Shown: in pieces, positions 6,364-14,303 of the stretch
How positions within the stretch are numbered: position 1 is the stretch's first letter
Layout: every line of letters begins with the position of its first letter
Assembly: GCA_031279875.1 (NCBI GenBank)
Contig: JAITHS010000312.1
Span: 1-14,303 of the forward strand
Direction: 5' to 3'
Source of the DNA: Tannerella sp.
GTDB taxonomy: Bacteria; Bacteroidota; Bacteroidia; Bacteroidales; Tannerellaceae
DNA length: 14,303 nt
The notes under the pieces: model-generated
Seen by the model: only the letters and a program-made list of their open reading frames with translations
Database searches by the model: none
What the model was told of the DNA's origin: nothing
Program-made: the position numbers and the translations under genes

Positions 6364-6807
6364 ATGGCTAAAGAAATTGCCGGACAAATTAAATTACAGA
6401 TTAAAGGAGGGGCAGCAAATCCCTCTCCGCCCGTAGGCCCTGCATTAGGTTCGAAAGGTATCAACATCATGGAGTTTTGCAAGCAATTCAACGCCAGAAC
6501 CCAGGACAAGGGCGGTAAAGTATTACCTGTTGTAATAACTTACTACTCCGACAAAACGTTCGACTTTGTTGTCAAAACGCCGCCTGTGGCAATCCAATTA
6601 CTCGACGCGACAAAACTTAAAAGCGGTTCGGCTGAACCAAACAGAAAGAAAGTAGCAGAAGTAACGTGGGATACCGTTAAACAGATAGCAGAAGACAAGA
6701 TAGTTGATTTGAACTGCTTTACCGTTGAGAGCGCCATGAAAATGGTCGCAGGCACAGCGCGAAGCATGGGTATAACAGTTAAAGGGGCATTCCCGGGAAC
6801 AAATTAA
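6364..6807 (+). CDS. rplK: 50S ribosomal protein uL11
   Basis: uL11 forms the base of the ribosomal stalk on 23S rRNA with uL10 and is part of the GTPase-associated centre. The 147-residue product has the N-terminal domain with the proline-rich segment [11 protein letters not shown] (about 19-29), which elsewhere contacts thiopeptide antibiotics. The C-terminal RNA-binding domain ends in the usual [10 protein letters not shown]. The ATG follows an A-rich leader with no Shine-Dalgarno sequence. It is first of the rplK-rplA-rplJ-rplL block. In other bacteria uL1 represses this pair through the rplK leader; I do not see a clear uL1 site in 6292-6363, so that control is unproven here. Confidence 0.98.
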   Translation: MAKEIAGQIKLQIKGGAANPSPPVGPALGSKGINIMEFCKQFNARTQDKGGKVLPVVITYYSDKTFDFVVKTPPVAIQLLDATKLKSGSAEPNRKKVAEVTWDTVKQIAEDKIVDLNCFTVESAMKMVAGTARSMGITVKGAFPGTN

Positions 6808-6824
6808 AAAAAAGACAGAAGAAG

Positions 6825-7520
6825 ATGAGTAAACTTACAAAAAATCAGAAACTGGCTTCGGCGAAGATTGAGCCCGGAAAAGCATATACGTTGAAAGAAG
6901 CGTCAGCATTAGTCAAAGAAATCACTTTGGCAAAATTTGACGCCTCCGTTGACATAGATGTTCGTCTCGGCGTTGACCCTCGCAAGTCAAATCAGATGGT
7001 ACGCGGCGTAGTGTCGCTACCACACGGAACCGGAAAAGTAACAAGGGTTCTTGCGTTATGTACCCCCGACAAAGAGGCCGAAGCTAAAGAAGCCGGCGCC
7101 GACCATGTAGGGTTAGATGAATATATCGAGAAAATCAAAGGCGGTTGGACAGATATAGACATCATCATCACAATGCCTTCCATAATGGGAAAGATAGGAG
7201 CGCTGGGTCGCATACTCGGACCGCGCGGTTTGATGCCTAATCCGAAAAGCGGAACGGTAACAAACGACATCGGAACAGCCGTAAAGGAAGTGAAACAAGG
7301 TAAAATCGACTTCAAAGTAGATAAAACCGGTATCGTTCACTCCTCAGTAGGTAAAGTTTCGTTTGAAGCGGAAAAAATTTACGACAACGCCAAAGAGTTC
7401 GTTTCGACATTAGTCAAACTTAAACCCGTGGCAGCCAAAGGCACCTATTTGAAGAGTATTTATCTTTCCTCGACGATGAGTCCGGGTATCAAAGTTGAAC
7501 CCAAGACAGCCGAAGATTAA
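6825..7520 (+). CDS. rplA: 50S ribosomal protein uL1
   Basis: uL1 forms the mobile L1 stalk that moves deacylated tRNA out of the E site, and in many bacteria it also represses its own operon by binding mRNA. The 231-residue product has the two-domain family layout. Its signature segment [18 protein letters not shown] lies in the middle of the protein, and [10 protein letters not shown] and [10 protein letters not shown] lie near the end. It starts 17 bases after rplK. The short stretch GAAGAAG before the ATG is at most a weak ribosome-binding site. Nothing is missing from the family pattern. Confidence 0.98.
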   Translation: MSKLTKNQKLASAKIEPGKAYTLKEASALVKEITLAKFDASVDIDVRLGVDPRKSNQMVRGVVSLPHGTGKVTRVLALCTPDKEAEAKEAGADHVGLDEYIEKIKGGWTDIDIIITMPSIMGKIGALGRILGPRGLMPNPKSGTVTNDIGTAVKEVKQGKIDFKVDKTGIVHSSVGKVSFEAEKIYDNAKEFVSTLVKLKPVAAKGTYLKSIYLSSTMSPGIKVEPKTAED

Positions 7521-7542
7521 TAACATTTAAATTAAAACAGAA

Positions 7543-8085
7543 ATGAAGAAGGAAGATAAAGGCCTAATTATCAGCGAGTTAACAGAACTGCTCAAGCAGT
7601 ATCCTCATTTTTACATTACCGACATTGAGGCGTTGAACGCCGAGAAGACGAGTAAATTGAGGCGCGAGTGCTTCAAGCAGGACATCAAACTCGTAGTAGT
7701 AAAGAACACATTGCTTCAAAAAGCGATGGAAAACGTGGAAGGAACCGATTATTCGGAACTATACGGCGTATTGAAAGGCAACAGCGCGATAATGTTCACG
7801 AACACAGCTAATTTGCCCGCACGTCTTATTAAGGAATTTACCAAAGACGTGAAAAAGGACGTAATAGCAAAGCCACAGTTAAAAGCGGCTTATGTTCAAG
7901 AATGTTTCTATCACGCGGGCGACCTCGAAGCGTTAGCAACAATCAAAAGCAAGGAAGAACTTGTGGGCGACATCATCATGTTGCTGCAATCACCGGCCAA
8001 GAGAGTTATTTCCGCTTTGCAGTCAAACAGTGGTCAGAAGATACACGGAATACTGAAGACGCTCGAAGAAAAGGGCGCAAAATAA
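7543..8085 (+). CDS. rplJ: 50S ribosomal protein uL10
   Basis: uL10 anchors bL12 dimers to the ribosome and with them recruits translation factors. The 180-residue product has the N-terminal rRNA-binding domain, with FKQDIKLVVVKNTLLQKAM and the YGVLKGNSAIMFT segment. A long C-terminal helix (after about 135) that binds bL12 follows. It is slightly longer than the enterobacterial protein (about 165) because of the C-terminal tail. It starts 22 bases after rplA, which is too short for the long uL10 leader known in enterobacteria and Firmicutes. Any uL10 autocontrol would therefore have to use another site. Confidence 0.97.
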   Translation: MKKEDKGLIISELTELLKQYPHFYITDIEALNAEKTSKLRRECFKQDIKLVVVKNTLLQKAMENVEGTDYSELYGVLKGNSAIMFTNTANLPARLIKEFTKDVKKDVIAKPQLKAAYVQECFYHAGDLEALATIKSKEELVGDIIMLLQSPAKRVISALQSNSGQKIHGILKTLEEKGAK

Positions 8086-8124
8086 TTAATAATCAAGTTT
8101 ATAAATAATAAAATTCATAACAAA

Positions 8125-8499
8125 ATGGCAGATTTAAAATCTTTTGCAGAACAATTAGTAAATCTTACGGTTAAAGAGGTAAATGAATTGGCAACAATTC
8201 TTAAAGAAGAGTATGGTATCGAACCGGCAGCAGCAGCAGTAGCAGTAGCAGCAGGTCCGGCAGCAGCAGCCGCCGCAGTTGAAGAACAGACGGAATTTAA
8301 CGTCGTCCTCAAAGCAGCCGGCGCTAACAAGTTAGCAGTAGTGAAACTTGTTAAAGAACTTACCGGTCTCGGTTTAAAAGAGGCGAAAGACCTCGTTGAC
8401 GGCGCTCCTAACAATGTTAAGGAAGCTATTTCAAAGGCCGACGCTGAAGACCTCAAGAAGAAACTGGAAGAAGCAGGAGCGGAAGTTGAGCTTAAATAG
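8125..8499 (+). CDS. rplL: 50S ribosomal protein bL12 (L7/L12)
   Basis: bL12 is the multicopy stalk protein that draws elongation factors to the ribosome and stimulates their GTPase activity. The 124-residue product has an N-terminal dimerisation helix pair (1-33), an Ala/Val-rich flexible hinge (34-52), and the C-terminal factor-binding domain (58-124) with the conserved [20 protein letters not shown]. The hinge is encoded by runs of GCA and GTA triplets at 8224-8280, a simple sequence that could slip. It lies 39 bases after rplJ. Since bL12 is needed in several copies per ribosome, the hairpin just downstream probably lets rplL outstrip rpoB in mRNA. Confidence 0.99.
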   Translation: MADLKSFAEQLVNLTVKEVNELATILKEEYGIEPAAAAVAVAAGPAAAAAAVEEQTEFNVVLKAAGANKLAVVKLVKELTGLGLKEAKDLVDGAPNNVKEAISKADAEDLKKKLEEAGAEVELK

Positions 8500-8510
8500 T
8501 TCATACTCAA

Positions 8511-8522
8511 CCTGTTCGCAGG
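8511..8522 (+). other. Small UUCG-loop hairpin after rplL
   Basis: CCTG (8511-8514) and CAGG (8519-8522) form a 4-bp stem around TTCG. The closing pair is G-C rather than the extra-stable C-G form, so stability is modest. It lies 11 bases after the rplL stop and 6 bases before the large hairpin, and may protect or punctuate the rplL message end. Confidence 0.3.
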
Positions 8523-8528
8523 GTCATG

Positions 8529-8580
8529 GTTAAGAATCTCTTTCAATAGAGATTCTTAACTTTTTGTGTCTATTTTTTTT
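8529..8580 (+). terminator. rplL-rpoB intercistronic terminator/attenuator
   Basis: GTTAAGAATCTCT (8529-8541) and AGAGATTCTTAAC (8548-8560) form a perfect 13-bp stem with loop TTCAAT. TTTTTGTGTC and then TTTTTTTT (8573-8580) follow directly. This is a well-formed Rho-independent terminator placed between rplL and rpoB, and rpoB starts 22 bases later without a visible promoter. Partial readthrough is therefore expected, giving attenuation. A known parallel is the rplL-rpoB attenuator of Escherichia coli. Confidence 0.85.
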
Positions 8581-8602
8581 AAGTTCAACAAATTATACGA
8601 TA

Positions 8603-11600
8603 ATGTCTTCTACAAACAAAACCCAACGCATAAATTTTGCTTCGATAAAAGACCAGTTGCCGTATCCTGACTTTCTCGAAGTGCAGATGAAGTCGTTTAA
8701 AGACTTCCTGCAGTTAGATATGCCTCTCGAAAAGCGCAAGAAAGAGGGGCTTTACAAGGTGTTTATGGAAAATTTTCCGATAGCAGACACACGCAACAAC
8801 TTCATACTGGAGTTTCTGGACTACTATCTCGACCCCCCGCGCTATACTACCGACGAGTGTTTGGCTCGCGGTTTGACGTACAGCGTACCATTGCGTGCAA
8901 AAATGAAACTGTATTGTACCGACCCCGACCACGAGGATTTCGATACCGTAATACAAGATGTCTATCTCGGCCCTATCCCGTATATGACCGACAGAGGCAC
9001 CTTTATTATCAACGGCGCCGAGCGCGTCGTAGTGTCCCAGTTGCATCGCTCTCCGGGCGTTTTCTTCGGACAAAGCACTCACGCTAACGGCACCCAACTC
9101 TACTCGGCACGTATCATACCGTTTAAAGGGTCATGGATTGAGTTCGCTACCGACATCAACAACGTCATGTACGCATATATCGACAGAAAGAAAAAACTGC
9201 CGGTAACAACCCTTCTGCGCGCTATCGGTTTCGAGACCGACAAAGACATTCTCGAAATATTCAACCTTGCCGAAGAGGTCGCCGTCAATAAGACAAACCT
9301 CAAGAAATACATCGGACGCAAACTTGCTGCCCGCGTACTGCGTACATGGATAGAAGATTTCGCCGATGAGGATACCGGCGAAGTAGTGTCAATAGAGCGC
9401 AACGACGTTGTTATCGACCGCGAAGCATCGCTGACGGCGGAAAGTATTGATCTCATAATCGATTCGGGTACTCAAAACATTCTTCTACATCGCGAAGACC
9501 AAAACCTCAACGATTATGCAATCATCTACAACACATTGCAAAAAGACCCGTCGAATTCCGACAAAGAGGCAGTGCTGTATATCTACCGGCAATTGCGTAA
9601 CGCAGAACCGGCCGACGAAGCCAGCGCCCGCGAAGTAATCCAAAACCTCTTTTTCTCGGAAAAACGGTACGACCTCGGCGACGTGGGACGCTTCCGCATC
9701 AACCGCAAATTGAACCTCTCTATCAGCGAGAGTATCAAGGTATTGACAAAAGAAGATATTATCGAAATCATTAAATATCTGATACAACTGATTAATTCAA
9801 AAGCAGTTGTAGATGATATCGACCATTTGAGCAACCGTCGCGTACGCACGGTCGGAGAACAGCTCTACAACCAGTTCGGCATCGGACTGGCACGTATGGC
9901 ACGTACCGTTCGCGAGCGTATGAACGTTCGTGATAATGAAGTATTTAAGCCGACCGAACTGATAAATGCCAAGACGATATCGTCGGTTGTGAACTCATTC
10001 TTCGGCACAAACGCACTGTCGCAATTTATGGACCAGACAAACCCTCTGGCCGAAATAACGCACAAAAGGCGTCTGTCGGCTCTCGGGCCGGGTGGTCTGT
10101 CGCGTGAACGCGCAGGCTTTGAGGTTCGTGACGTGCATTACACCCACTACGGACGTCTCTGTCCGATTGAAACGCCCGAAGGTCCGAATATCGGTCTTAT
10201 CTCGTCGCTTTGCGTTTATGCCAAAATCAACGAGTTAGGCTTTATCACAACCCCCTACCGTAGCGTATCGGAAGGCGTAGTGGATTTTTCCGGCAAAGCA
10301 TTGGCGTATTATACCGCCGAAGACGAAGAATCGAAAATCGTAGCACAAGGTAACGCTCCTGTTGACGAAAACGGACGCTTCAAAAACGACAAGGTAAAAG
10401 CCCGTTACGAAGCCGACTTCCCGATAGTTTCGCCCGATGAAATCAACCTCATGGACGTAGCGCCGACCCAGATAGCATCGATAGCAGCGGCATTAATACC
10501 GTTCCTCGAACACGACGACGCCAACCGCGCCCTGATGGGTTCAAACATGATGCGTCAGGCTGTACCATTGATTCATACCGACGCACCGATAGTAGGTACC
10601 GGCATCGAAAAACAGGTAGCCCGCGATTCGCGTACCCAAATAATGGCAGAAGGCGCCGGAGAAGTAACATACGTGGATTCTACCACTATGAAAATAAAAT
10701 ACGACCGTACTCCCGACGAAGAATTTGTCAGTTTTGAAAGCGCTGAAAAAACGTACAACATACCGAAATGGCGAAAGACCAATCAGAGTACTACCGTTGA
10801 CCTGCGCCCGATATGCAAACGCGGTCAAAGAGTAGAAAAAGGCGAAATCCTTACCGAAGGATATTCAATCCAGAACGGCGAGTTAGCGCTCGGACGCAAC
10901 GTCAAAGTGGCTTACATGCCATGGAAAGGCTATAACTACGAAGACGCCGTCGTTTTGAACGAAAGAATCGTGCGCGACGACATCTTCACTTCCATTCACG
11001 TTGACGAGTATATCCTCGAAGTACGCGAAACAAAGCGCGGTATGGAAGAACTTACCTCCGATATTCCCAACGTCAGCGAAGACGCTATCAAAGACTTGCA
11101 CAAGAGTGGAATCATCCGCGTCGGCGCTCATGTCGGGCCGGGCGATATATTAATAGGTAAGATAACGCCCAAAGGCGAATCAGACCCGTCGCCGGAAGAA
11201 AAACTGCTGCGCGCCATCTTCGGCGACAAAGCAGGAGACGTCAAAGACGCATCACTCAAAGCCACTCCTTCGCTACATGGAGTAGTTGTGGAAACATCAC
11301 TCTATTCAAGAAACATCAAAACCAAAAGCACTAAAAGCGACGAAAAAGTTCTAATCCCCAAACTCGAAGCCGAATTTGAAGATAAACTGAAGAAACTGCG
11401 TGGTAAACTGATAGAAAAACTGATGAAACTGACCGAAGGCAAAACGTCGGTAGGAATTAAAAACTACCTCAACACCGACGTTATATCCAAAGGCGCCAAG
11501 TTTACAAAGAAAATTCTTGAAGAGATAGATTTCAATTCAATACACGTTACCAAGTGGACTTCCGACAGTCGTATCAACGAACTTATCAAGATTACCGTTA

Positions 11601-12415
11601 TCAACTATTTGAAGAAACATAAAGAAATCGACGCCGAATTGCGCCGCCGTAAGTTTGACATCACTATCGGCGACGAGCTGCCTACTGGTATCATCAAGAT
11701 AGCCAAAGTTTATGTAGCCAAGAAACGTAAGATTTCCGTCGGCGACAAGATGGCAGGACGTCATGGAAACAAAGGTATCGTATCCAAAATAGTGCGTCAG
11801 GAAGACATGCCGTTTCTCGAAGACGGAACGCCTGTCGATATATGTCTCAACCCGCTGGGCGTACCTTCGCGTATGAATCTCGGACAGATTTTTGAAGCCG
11901 TTCTCGGCTGGGCGGGACAAGTGCTGGGAGAGAAATTCGCTACCCCGATTTTCGACGGCGCATCAATCGACGACCTCAACCGGTGGACCGACAAAGCCGG
12001 TATCCCCCGCTACGGAAAGACATACCTCTACGACGGCGGTACGGGCGAAAGATTCGACCAAACGGCAACAGTCGGCGTAACATACTTTCTCAAACTCGGA
12101 CACATGGTTGACGACAAGATGCACGCCCGCTCTATCGGACCATACTCTCTTATTACTCAACAACCTCTCGGCGGTAAAGCACAGTTCGGCGGTCAGCGCT
12201 TTGGAGAAATGGAAGTCTGGGCTATCGAAGCCTTCGGCGCATCACATATCCTCCAAGAAATACTGACGGTTAAATCCGACGACGTAGTCGGACGCTCCAA
12301 CACTTATAACGCTATCGTTAAAGGCGACCCGATGCCCAAACCCGGCATACCCGAATCGCTAAACGTATTGTTGCACGAACTTAGAGGTCTGTGTCTCAGT
12401 TTTACTCTCGAATAA
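8603..12415 (+). CDS. rpoB: RNA polymerase beta subunit
   Basis: RpoB forms one side of the RNA polymerase active-site cleft. The product from ATG 8603 has 1270 residues, the length usual in Bacteroidales. A longer in-frame TTG start at 8564 was rejected because it lies in the U-run of the upstream terminator and adds residues without family support. The rifampicin pocket (about 468-495) reads [15 protein letters not shown] and onward. Asp477, His487 and Ser492 correspond to the Escherichia coli positions 516, 526 and 531, so no common resistance change is present. The active-site segment [12 protein letters not shown] (1047-1058) gives Lys1049 and Lys1057. The C-terminus, with [16 protein letters not shown], is intact. 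rpoC follows after 25 bases. Confidence 0.99.
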   Translation: MSSTNKTQRINFASIKDQLPYPDFLEVQMKSFKDFLQLDMPLEKRKKEGLYKVFMENFPIADTRNNFILEFLDYYLDPPRYTTDECLARGLTYSVPLRAKMKLYCTDPDHEDFDTVIQDVYLGPIPYMTDRGTFIINGAERVVVSQLHRSPGVFFGQSTHANGTQLYSARIIPFKGSWIEFATDINNVMYAYIDRKKKLPVTTLLRAIGFETDKDILEIFNLAEEVAVNKTNLKKYIGRKLAARVLRTWIEDFADEDTGEVVSIERNDVVIDREASLTAESIDLIIDSGTQNILLHREDQNLNDYAIIYNTLQKDPSNSDKEAVLYIYRQLRNAEPADEASAREVIQNLFFSEKRYDLGDVGRFRINRKLNLSISESIKVLTKEDIIEIIKYLIQLINSKAVVDDIDHLSNRRVRTVGEQLYNQFGIGLARMARTVRERMNVRDNEVFKPTELINAKTISSVVNSFFGTNALSQFMDQTNPLAEITHKRRLSALGPGGLSRERAGFEVRDVHYTHYGRLCPIETPEGPNIGLISSLCVYAKINELGFITTPYRSVSEGVVDFSGKALAYYTAEDEESKIVAQGNAPVDENGRFKNDKVKARYEADFPIVSPDEINLMDVAPTQIASIAAALIPFLEHDDANRALMGSNMMRQAVPLIHTDAPIVGTGIEKQVARDSRTQIMAEGAGEVTYVDSTTMKIKYDRTPDEEFVSFESAEKTYNIPKWRKTNQSTTVDLRPICKRGQRVEKGEILTEGYSIQNGELALGRNVKVAYMPWKGYNYEDAVVLNERIVRDDIFTSIHVDEYILEVRETKRGMEELTSDIPNVSEDAIKDLHKSGIIRVGAHVGPGDILIGKITPKGESDPSPEEKLLRAIFGDKAGDVKDASLKATPSLHGVVVETSLYSRNIKTKSTKSDEKVLIPKLEAEFEDKLKKLRGKLIEKLMKLTEGKTSVGIKNYLNTDVISKGAKFTKKILEEIDFNSIHVTKWTSDSRINELIKITVINYLKKHKEIDAELRRRKFDITIGDELPTGIIKIAKVYVAKKRKISVGDKMAGRHGNKGIVSKIVRQEDMPFLEDGTPVDICLNPLGVPSRMNLGQIFEAVLGWAGQVLGEKFATPIFDGASIDDLNRWTDKAGIPRYGKTYLYDGGTGERFDQTATVGVTYFLKLGHMVDDKMHARSIGPYSLITQQPLGGKAQFGGQRFGEMEVWAIEAFGASHILQEILTVKSDDVVGRSNTYNAIVKGDPMPKPGIPESLNVLLHELRGLCLSFTLE

Positions 12416-12440
12416 TAAACTCTTTGTAATTCAAGCAAAT

Positions 12441-14303
12441 ATGGCATTTAAAAAAGAAACAAAAGTAAAGACTGATTTTACGAAAATTACTATCGGATTA
12501 GCCTCGCCGGAAGATATACTTGACAATTCACACGGAGAGGTCTTAAAACCGGAAACCATCAATTATCGTACATATAAACCTGAACGCGACGGTCTGTTCT
12601 GTGAGCGTATTTTCGGTCCTGTAAAGAATTACGAGTGTTACTGCGGTAAATACAAACGTATCCGGTACAAAGGAATTGTTTGCGACCGCTGCGGAGTAGA
12701 AGTTACCGAAAAGAAAGTCCGCCGCGAACGTACCGGACATATCCATCTCGTTGTTCCGGTAGCTCATATATGGTATTTTCGCACTTTGCCCAACAAAATA
12801 GGCTATCTGCTCGGAATGCCGTCAAAAAAACTCGACGCTATAATCTATTACGAACGTTATGTCGTGATACAGAGCGGTTGCGTCGATAACGTTGCCGACA
12901 AAGACTTGCTTTCGGAAGAAGAATATCTCCAAATACTTGATAATCTGCCGAAAGACAATCATCTGCTCGAAGATTCCGACCCTAACAAGTTTATCGCCAA
13001 AATCGGTGCAGAGGCTATCTTCGACCTGCTCGTTCGCCTCAACCTCGACGACCTGTCTTACGACCTGCGTCATCACGCAACTAACGATACGTCACAACAG
13101 CGTAAGAGTGAAGCACTTAAACGCTTGCAGGTAGTAGAATCGTTCCGTGCCTCGAAAGGACGCAACCATCCCGAATGGATGATAGTGAAAGTAGTACCCG
13201 TAATACCGCCCGAACTGCGCCCGTTAGTGCCGCTCGACGGCGGACGTTTCGCTACTTCCGACCTCAACGACCTCTACCGCCGCGTTATTATCCGCAACAA
13301 CCGCCTCAAACGGCTTGTTGACATCAAAGCGCCGGAAGTAATCCTGCGTAACGAAAAACGCATGTTGCAGGAAGCCGTCGATTCGTTGTTTGATAACTCA
13401 CGCAAGTCGAGCGCCGTTAAATCGGAAGCCAACAGGCCGCTTAAATCGTTGAGCGACAGCCTCAAAGGAAAGCAAGGACGTTTTCGTCAAAACCTGCTCG
13501 GTAAACGTGTTGACTATTCGGCACGCTCGGTTATTGTGGTCGGTCCCGAACTCAAAATGGGCGAGTGCGGTATCCCGAAAAATATGGCAGCCGAACTGTA
13601 TAAACCGTTCATAATTAGAAAACTGATAGAACGCGGTATAGTTAAAACCGTTAAGTCGGCGAAGAAAATCGTTGACCGCAAAGACGCCGTTGTGTGGGAT
13701 ATCCTCGAATATGTTATGAAAGGCCATCCGGTATTGCTCAACCGCGCCCCGACGTTGCACCGGCTTGGTATTCAGGCATTTCAGCCTAAAATGATAGAAG
13801 GTAAGGCAATACAGTTACATCCTCTCGCATGTACGGCGTTCAATGCCGACTTCGACGGCGACCAGATGGCCGTTCACCTCCCGCTCGGCAACGAGGCTAT
13901 CCTCGAAGCACAGATGCTTATGCTTTCGTCGCACAATATCCTCAATCCTGCTAACGGCGCGCCTATCACGGTGCCGTCGCAGGATATGGTGCTTGGTCTT
14001 TACTATATAACAAAATTGCGTAAAGGGCTGAAAGGCGAGGGCTTGCGTTTCTACGGCCCCGAAGAAGCTACTATCGCTTATAATGAGGGAAAACTCGACA
14101 TCCACGCCATTATTAAAGTAACGGTCGATACGATGAATGAAAAAAATATCCCCGTCAAACAAGTTGTGGAAACGAGCGTAGGACGCCTTATGGTCAATGA
14201 ATTTATACCTCGCAGCGTAGGCTATATCAACGAAGTATTGGGCAAAAAGGCTCTGCGTGATATTATCAGTACTATTATTAAGGTATGCGGCGTAGCCCGT
14301 ACC
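12441..14303 (+). CDS. rpoC: RNA polymerase beta' subunit, 5' part (cut by window end)
   Basis: RpoC carries the catalytic metal of RNA polymerase. The frame stays open from ATG 12441 to the last base, giving 621 codons of a protein that is about 1400 residues in this phylum. The N-terminal zinc site is present, with Cys66, Cys68, Cys81 and Cys84. The catalytic loop NADFDGDQM supplies the magnesium ligands Asp470, Asp472 and Asp474. The bridge-approach segments [16 protein letters not shown] and [16 protein letters not shown] are intact. The ATG is 25 bases after the rpoB stop and has no Shine-Dalgarno sequence, so it is the second gene of an rpoBC unit. The missing 3' end is a window effect. 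Confidence 0.98.
   Translation, partial: MAFKKETKVKTDFTKITIGLASPEDILDNSHGEVLKPETINYRTYKPERDGLFCERIFGPVKNYECYCGKYKRIRYKGIVCDRCGVEVTEKKVRRERTGHIHLVVPVAHIWYFRTLPNKIGYLLGMPSKKLDAIIYYERYVVIQSGCVDNVADKDLLSEEEYLQILDNLPKDNHLLEDSDPNKFIAKIGAEAIFDLLVRLNLDDLSYDLRHHATNDTSQQRKSEALKRLQVVESFRASKGRNHPEWMIVKVVPVIPPELRPLVPLDGGRFATSDLNDLYRRVIIRNNRLKRLVDIKAPEVILRNEKRMLQEAVDSLFDNSRKSSAVKSEANRPLKSLSDSLKGKQGRFRQNLLGKRVDYSARSVIVVGPELKMGECGIPKNMAAELYKPFIIRKLIERGIVKTVKSAKKIVDRKDAVVWDILEYVMKGHPVLLNRAPTLHRLGIQAFQPKMIEGKAIQLHPLACTAFNADFDGDQMAVHLPLGNEAILEAQMLMLSSHNILNPANGAPITVPSQDMVLGLYYITKLRKGLKGEGLRFYGPEEATIAYNEGKLDIHAIIKVTVDTMNEKNIPVKQVVETSVGRLMVNEFIPRSVGYINEVLGKKALRDIISTIIKVCGVART

Noticed and set aside
8115..8546. Minus-strand open frame of 143 codons opposite rplL
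   Set aside because: It is low-complexity, rich in Ala and Ser, and a by-product of the rplL codon pattern. It runs into the terminator hairpin.
8564..8602. Longer rpoB start at TTG 8564 adding 13 residues
   Set aside because: The extra part lies in the U-run of the terminator and encodes a hydrophobic stretch not typical of RpoB. ATG 8603 gives the normal 1270 residues.

Overview
The window is a housekeeping segment of a Bacteroidota (Bacteroidales-like) chromosome. Three things point there. Promoters have the Bacteroidota form (TTG, 19-20 bases, TAnnTTTG). Start codons almost all lack a Shine-Dalgarno sequence. The protein sequences, such as the RpoB rifampicin region and EF-Tu, look like those of Bacteroidales. 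No tRNA encodes its 3' CCA. I cannot name a genus.

Left part, minus strand (1-2260): surE and lpxB form a two-gene unit with a 1-base gap. They are followed by tRNA-Gln(CUG), which has its own promoter overlapping the end of lpxB. A hairpin that may be a terminator lies after the tRNA. The first ~110 bases are non-coding and carry short degenerate repeats.

Middle, plus strand (2283-3825): rpsU (bS21), a tyrosine recombinase of the XerC/XerD type, and hpf (short hibernation factor). rpsU and the recombinase each have a promoter built on the same extended -33 module. hpf is the only gene in the window with a strong Shine-Dalgarno sequence.

Right part, plus strand (3865-14303): one long transcription/translation cluster. 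It runs tRNA-Thr(UGU), tRNA-Thr(GGU), tuf, tRNA-Trp(CCA), secE, nusG, rplK, rplA, rplJ, rplL, rpoB and rpoC, with rpoC cut by the window edge. The only convincing promoter seen is in front of the first tRNA. A hairpin between tuf and tRNA-Trp looks like a processing site. A perfect 13-bp hairpin with U-runs sits between rplL and rpoB and looks like an attenuator that would set RNA polymerase output relative to ribosomal stalk protein.

The genes together supply ribosome parts (bS21, uL11, uL1, uL10, bL12), elongation (EF-Tu, tRNAs), ribosome storage (HPF), transcription (NusG, RpoB, RpoC), secretion (SecE), lipid A synthesis (LpxB) and chromosome dimer resolution (Xer). I found no unknown multi-gene system, CRISPR array, insertion sequence or prophage. 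The points worth checking are regulatory: the hpf Shine-Dalgarno near rpsU, the shared promoter module, the rplL-rpoB attenuator, and sequence oddities in the tRNAs.
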